From positions 653,894 through 677,135 of the forward strand of contig BFEA01000638.1 in NCBI GenBank assembly GCA_003427395.1: a stretch of 23,242 nucleotides of DNA, written 5' to 3'. The number at the start of each line of letters is the position of its first letter. Within the stretch, counting starts at the first letter, position 1. This document shows, one piece after another, positions 19,321-23,242 of this stretch. The position numbers and the translations under genes are program-made. Origin of the DNA: Chara braunii (taxonomy: Eukaryota; Streptophyta; Charophyceae; Charales; Characeae). Below the pieces are notes generated by a model. It worked only from the letters and a program-made list of their open reading frames with translations. It ran no database searches and was not told the DNA's origin.

Positions 19321-20749
19321 CTGATTATGCTTTGAATTTTTCTATTTTGTTTAAGTCAGGAAATTACATCTTTGATACGATCTGATAAAAAATTGAGAAA
19401 CTACTTCTTTAGATGAACTACTATTATATCGTCCTCCGTTAGATTTGAAGTTTATATTATTAAACTTAACTTAGGTTAGTGTGATTGTAAGGATGTTAAG
19501 ATTGCGTTCACCTGTGTGATCACATTGCACCTCAATCGATAAATTATTCCAAAGAAACTTGTAATAAGTTCATACAAAACTACATTCTGTTATTTTATGA
19601 TAACATGTCGGTTGTCGACTCAACTCTCACACACTCTCGATACCCACACTTTGCATCGACCTTGCACTAAAAGGCATTTATGATTTTCAGGTTGTTATCT
19701 TAAGGGTCCGCGTTGGGTTAAAAAACGTTTTTAAATGATAAAAGTCAGATGACACTGAATGACTAGTTGAAAAAGGGGTGTCGAGTTGTGAGAGATTCGG
19801 AAGTATAAGTGTAATGTTGGCGATAATCAACAAATGGTTGACTTTGTTATAATTGTGAAATGTATTTTTTTTTTTTTTTTTTTTTTTAGGTCAGTAAAAC
19901 GACCATCCATATGTTATTCACAACATAACGCATGTTGACAAACTTATGTTTGGCCGTGCCTCAGACACTTCAACGACGCGTAACTTTTGTACATTTGGTT
20001 TGAAGATCCCATCTTGCTCTTTCTTGATGATAAAAAAATTAGGACCACTAACAATGTCAAAAGCTTTATATGTTTCACATTTATTGAAGGGTCAATGAGC
20101 CTATCTTGATTTTTTATGCATGATTGAAAGGTCGAGAGTCTATGTTTATTTTTTTCCCACAGTTAAAAATTTGTGCATTCTTATGTTTGTCTTTGCATGT
20201 GTTAAAATGAAAAAACATCTTTTTGCCTTTATGTCTTAACCCTTGAAATTTCTTCATACATTTATATTGATTTGAAATGATTTGACTAACATGAATAACT
20301 TATGGGTTAAGGACAATAAATTTAAACGTTGTATACACGAAACAGTCAAGTCGAACTGAATCGTAAGCTGGTTTGGAAGATCAGCGCTTTGATGCCTGAC
20401 ACATATATGAGTCAGGTTCCACCACGCGTATACCTATGCTACAACGATAAAAAAAAACGTCATCTGTTTAGGTACCTCTGCGGTTGTAAGTAAACATCTT
20501 CGTACATGGGTCAGTAGCTCAGCAGGGATACACCTACCTAAGGGTGGTGACAACCCCTAAGATAGAGATAAGTACTAAGTTGTATTTCACGGAATGTTAT
20601 CCTGCCGCATGGAGCCGTGAGAGGTAGAGCTGGTGCACACAGTATGAGTGATATCTTCACCCACTGAACGCATTGACTTACTCCAACCTGAGACGACCGT
20701 GAGGTCCGACACTTACCGCAGCATGTGGGACCGCCACACCCGACACCGG
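19320..20749 (-). repeat. Right inverted arm with core copy D
   Basis: The inverted complement of the left arm. Reading the minus strand from 20749 inward gives CCGGTGTCGGGTGTGGCGGT, then GCGGCAGGATAACATTCCG, GTCACCACCCTTAGGTAGG, GTAGCATAGG, then AACCCATAAGTTATTCATG, CAAACCAAATGTACAA and AATGCCTTTTAGTGCA, in the same order as the left arm. A run of 23 T at 19865-19887 has no counterpart in the left arm and is a later expansion. Divergence between arms is substantial in the AT-rich inner part and low in the core. Confidence 0.85.
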
Positions 20750-20937
20750 AATTCTCGATAGACTGGAAAATGTCCAAAAAAAAAAGGGAAAAGAAAATTG
20801 TCCTTCAAAAGCCCTCCCCTCGGGTCTGGAAATGAGGGGCTTTCCCCCCATTCATCTTTTAATGAATGTGGGTGTGTGAGTGTGTGTGTTAGATAAACAT
20901 GATTACAACCTTTTTTCCACTCAGACGAGTAAATCTT
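20750..20937. other. Right flank of foldback element, with hairpins
   Basis: Contains a GCCCTCCCCTC...GAGGGGC imperfect hairpin at about 20809-20841, a CCCCCATTCA...TGAATGTGGG hairpin at about 20845-20873 and a short TG tract. No gene seen. Confidence 0.5.
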
Positions 20938-21181
20938 AAATTAAAACAACTTTACCTTTATAGTAAACAACATGAGGCATTTGTGTGTGTGTGTGTGTAA
21001 GTGTGTGTGTGTATGTATGTATAACTATGTTTGTGTGTATATGTGTGTGTACGTATGTGTATGTGAATGCATGTGTATGTATGTGTGCGTGTTTGATGGA
21101 TTGCCCTCCTGCATTAGAAATGTGGGGACACAAACACACCGCAAATTGAAACAACTTTACCTCTGTAGCAAACAACATGAG
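20938..21181. repeat. 39-bp direct repeats bracketing a TG/TATG tract
   Basis: 20938-20976 and 21143-21181 match at 35 of 39 positions, and all four differences are transitions. They bracket 166 bp made largely of TG, TATG and related repeats. Frames inside are microsatellite artefacts. Confidence 0.9.
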
Positions 21182-21183
21182 TA

Positions 21184-21373
21184 ACCCTTCCTCGATAAAT
21201 GTTATCCTGATGAGTGACTGGACCAATCAGTCAATTGACTGACTAATCAGTCTACTTATTGATCAATCAGTCAATGAAGATTGACCGGTCCAACGATTGG
21301 TTGATTGATTGATTGGTCAATCTGGATTGACCGATCAACTCATCGGGTGATTGATTGATCAACCGATCGATCA

Positions 21374-21428
<55 letters not shown>

Positions 21429-21657
21429 AAGCGTAGTGAGAAAATGCTAGAAGAAAACTAGAAAGGAACCCTTCCTCGATAAAAGTTATCATAATGAATG
21501 ACAGGACCAATCAGTCAATTGACTGACTAATCAGTCTACTTATTGATCAATCAGTCAATGAAGATTGACCGGTCCAACGATTGGTTGATTGATTGATTGG
21601 TCAATCTTGATTGACCGAGTAACTCATCGACTGATTGATTAATCAACCGATCGATCA

Positions 21658-21696
<39 letters not shown>

Positions 21697-21735
21697 AAGC
21701 GCAGTGGAAAAATGAAAGAAGAAAACTAGAAAGAA
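21184..21735. repeat. 284-bp tandem duplication with (TTGA)n core
   Basis: The unit starting ACCCTTCCTCGATAAA at 21184 is repeated from 21468. The copies are nearly identical except that the (TTGA)n tract is longer in the first (about 21375-21428) than in the second (about 21659-21696). Each unit also carries many TGATTGAT/ATCAATCA inverted words, allowing self-folding. Confidence 0.95.
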
Positions 21736-21739
21736 AGTC

Positions 21740-21840
21740 GCACTCCCTCATTCCTCCTCCCCCTTAACTTCTTTTTATTCTTCTTGTTCTTCCTTCTCCT
21801 CCTTTTTCCTCCTCCCACCGCCCATCTCTCCTCCACCTCA
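21740..21840. repeat. Pyrimidine-rich tract
   Basis: About 95 bases of almost pure C/T on the plus strand, directly followed by a switch to purine-rich sequence. Confidence 0.8.
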
Positions 21841-21879
21841 ACAAGAAGAGAAAAAAGTAGATCTATAGATTAATTGATT

Positions 21880-22332
21880 GATTGATATAGAAGGAAAAAA
21901 AAAGGAAAAATAAAAGAAGTGGACGATGATGGGCGTCGTCATCGATGTCATCTGAAGGGGAGGTGGAGAGTCAAGGAGGGAAGGAGGAGTTCAGGAGAGG
22001 AAGGTGGAAGGTCAGAGAGGGAAGACGGAGGATTGGGGAGGGGAGGAGGGTGGTCTAAGAAAGAGGAGGGGGGTTGCAAAGGGGAGGCAAAGAGTTAGAG
22101 AGGAGATCAAAGTGGAAAGGGAAGGCAGAGAGTCATAGAGGAGGATGAGGGTTGGAGAGGGGAGGGAAGGGCAGGGGAGGCGCAAAGCCAAAGAGGGACA
22201 TAGAGGGTCAGCGAGGGGAGCCAAGAGGATCGAAGAAGGGAGAGAGGGTGGTCTAGGGAAGGAGGATGCAGGTCAGGATAGGGAATAGATGGATAGATAG
22301 AAAGATAAACAAATACAAAGATTAGAGAATTG

Positions 22333-22395
<63 letters not shown>

Positions 22396-22660
22396 GGTCA
22401 GGACGGGGGGGGGGGGGGGGGGGACATCGAATAGTGTCCGAGAGGTGGGGGGAAGGGTTTGGAGGTTTAGGGAGCGTTGGGCCAGGATCGAGGATGCATC
22501 GAGGAGGGTTGGGCGAGGGTCCCGAAAGCATCTAAGAGGGTGGAGTTTCAGGGAGGGTTGGGCAGGGGTCGATGACACATCAAGGATGGTAGCAATAGGG
22601 TCAGGAAGGGTTGAGCGAGGATCAAAGAGGCAACTGGCAAGGTAGGGAAGGGCCAAGGCA
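21880..22660. repeat. Purine-rich block with GATA, G19 and degenerate GGAGG minisatellite
   Basis: The plus strand is strongly purine-rich throughout. It includes GGAGGGGAGG-type degenerate repeats (21955-22260), a GATA tract (22333-22395), a run of 19 G (22405-22423) and a degenerate GAGGGTTGGGCRAGGRTC repeat with units of about 45-65 bp (22440-22640). Open frames on either strand encode Pro/Ser-rich or Gly/Arg-rich artefacts. Confidence 0.8.
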
Positions 22661-22678
22661 GGGGGAGGAGGGGGAAGA

Positions 22679-22693
22679 TAAATAGATAGATAA

Positions 22694-22740
<47 letters not shown>

Positions 22741-22749
22741 GATAGATAG
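22679..22749. repeat. (GATA)n with GATAAATA variants
   Basis: About 70 bases of GATA repeats with two or three AAATA interruptions. Confidence 0.97.
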
Positions 22750-22781
22750 TGCATGAATGAAAAAGAGAAAAACTTAAGAAC

Positions 22782-22893
22782 AAAAACGACAACAACGATG
22801 GCGGCATAATTTTCGTCGTCGTCGTTGTTGTGTTTTTGATGTCGACATCATCTTTGTCATCGTCTGTGGGATTGGACGAGGATGATGACAAAG
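22782..22893. repeat. Two adjacent hairpins
   Basis: AAAAACGACAACAACGA (22782-22798) pairs with 22819-22837 with one bulge. Next, CTTTGTCATCGTC (about 22852-22864) pairs with GACGAGGATGATGACAAAG (22875-22893) with a small internal loop. A GATGTCGACATC palindrome lies between (22838-22849). The region is rich in GTC/GAT triplets. Confidence 0.7.
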
Positions 22894-22912
22894 GTTTTTT
22901 TTTCCATTTTTC

Positions 22913-22916
<4 letters not shown>

Positions 22917-22985
<69 letters not shown>
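22917..22985. repeat. (CT)n microsatellite
   Basis: A CT tract of about 68 bases with no interruption. Confidence 0.97.
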
Positions 22986-22989
<4 letters not shown>

Positions 22990-23242
22990 CGAGCTTGTGG
23001 AGGACTCCCAAGTGCATCTCTCTCTTGCGTGCTTTCGACAACCACGTGGCATACTGCCATGTGCTTCCCCCCCCCTTCACTCTCTGTCTCTCATGAGGAC
23101 GAAGAAGTAAAAGAAGTGAGGGACTGCAAAAGTCAAAGAATAGAACGAAGAATGAGAAAGAAGAAGAACAACAACAATACAAGTGGGAGGTTGGGGGTGG
23201 GGCGTTTGGGGGAGGGGGTCGGGGTAAGGCTGGATGTGGCCC
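22986..23242. other. Spacer to end of window
   Basis: Includes a C-run near 23067-23075 and purine-rich sequence from about 23093 to the end. No gene seen. Confidence 0.5.

Larger units (their letters stand above)
16153..20749. mobile_element. 4.6-kb foldback (long inverted-repeat) element
   Basis: The outer ~1.3 kb on each side are inverted copies of each other and enclose a minisatellite that also changes orientation in the middle. Matching blocks include 16153-16172 with 20730-20749 (17 of 20), 16344-16372 with 20523-20551 (28 of 29), 17177-17237 with 19619-19678 (about 85-90% with a small gap) and 17383-17430 with about 19410-19480. Flanks beyond 16153 and 20749 do not match. Long arms with internal tandem repeats are the hallmark of foldback transposons, of which plant examples (SoFT, FARE) are known and often related to MULEs. 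No open frame resembles a transposase, so it would be non-autonomous. No clear target-site duplication was found. Confidence 0.85.

Noticed and set aside
16138-20770. CTTGAAAA (left flank) and CTGGAAAA (right flank) as a target-site duplication of the foldback element
   Set aside because: The match is imperfect and the right word lies about 15 bases outside the last clear arm similarity; AT-rich words match easily.
22012-23182. Many open frames of 67-186 codons at the right end
   Set aside because: All pass through GATA, CT or purine-rich tracts and encode low-complexity peptides (YLSI, RERE, Pro/Ser-rich).

Overview
The window looks like intergenic, repeat-dominated nuclear DNA of a eukaryote, most likely a plant. 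The reasons are dense simple repeats ((CT)n, (CA)n, (TA)n, (GATA)n, (TTGA)n), AT-rich spacers, short inverted-repeat elements of MITE type, large tandem arrays, and an assembly gap (N run, 10738-10986) inside a microsatellite. I found no gene I can defend: no long ORF outside simple repeats, no recognisable protein domain, no rRNA, no intact tRNA and no CRISPR array. The species cannot be named from this sequence.

Layout. 1-2.5 kb: microsatellites and spacer with a dispersed GCAAAATACCCC-type motif. 2.37-3.6 kb: two perfect 16-bp palindromes, then the first copy (A) of a conserved ~300-bp noncoding core. 4.38-5.9 kb: two different degenerate tandem families (about 121-bp units, then irregularly spaced TCCAATCTTATGG units). 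5.9-9.7 kb: GC-richer sequence with decayed repeats, a clear 173-bp MITE-like foldback and several hairpins. 9.9-10.2 kb: tRNA-like (SINE-head-like) sequence in inverted arrangement. 10.2-11.1 kb: long CA/CT tracts and the gap. 11.1-14.7 kb: AT-rich spacer with small repeats. 14.7-15.3 kb: core copy B with an internal 93-bp duplication. 16.15-20.75 kb: a 4.6-kb foldback element. 20.75-23.24 kb: direct and tandem duplications, a purine-rich strand and microsatellites.

The main discovery is the structure at 16153-20749. Its outer ~1.3-kb arms are inverted copies of each other, sharing for example 28 of 29 bases at 16344-16372 versus 20523-20551. They enclose a ~67-bp minisatellite whose units also reverse orientation near 18.7-18.8 kb. 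Each better-preserved unit can itself form a hairpin, so palindromy exists at two scales. The arm termini carry the same conserved core (copies C and D) found alone at 2.7-3.05 kb (A) and 14.7-15.3 kb (B). I infer a non-autonomous foldback transposon family whose end modules are scattered nearby. No transposase, encoded protein or clear target-site duplication was seen.
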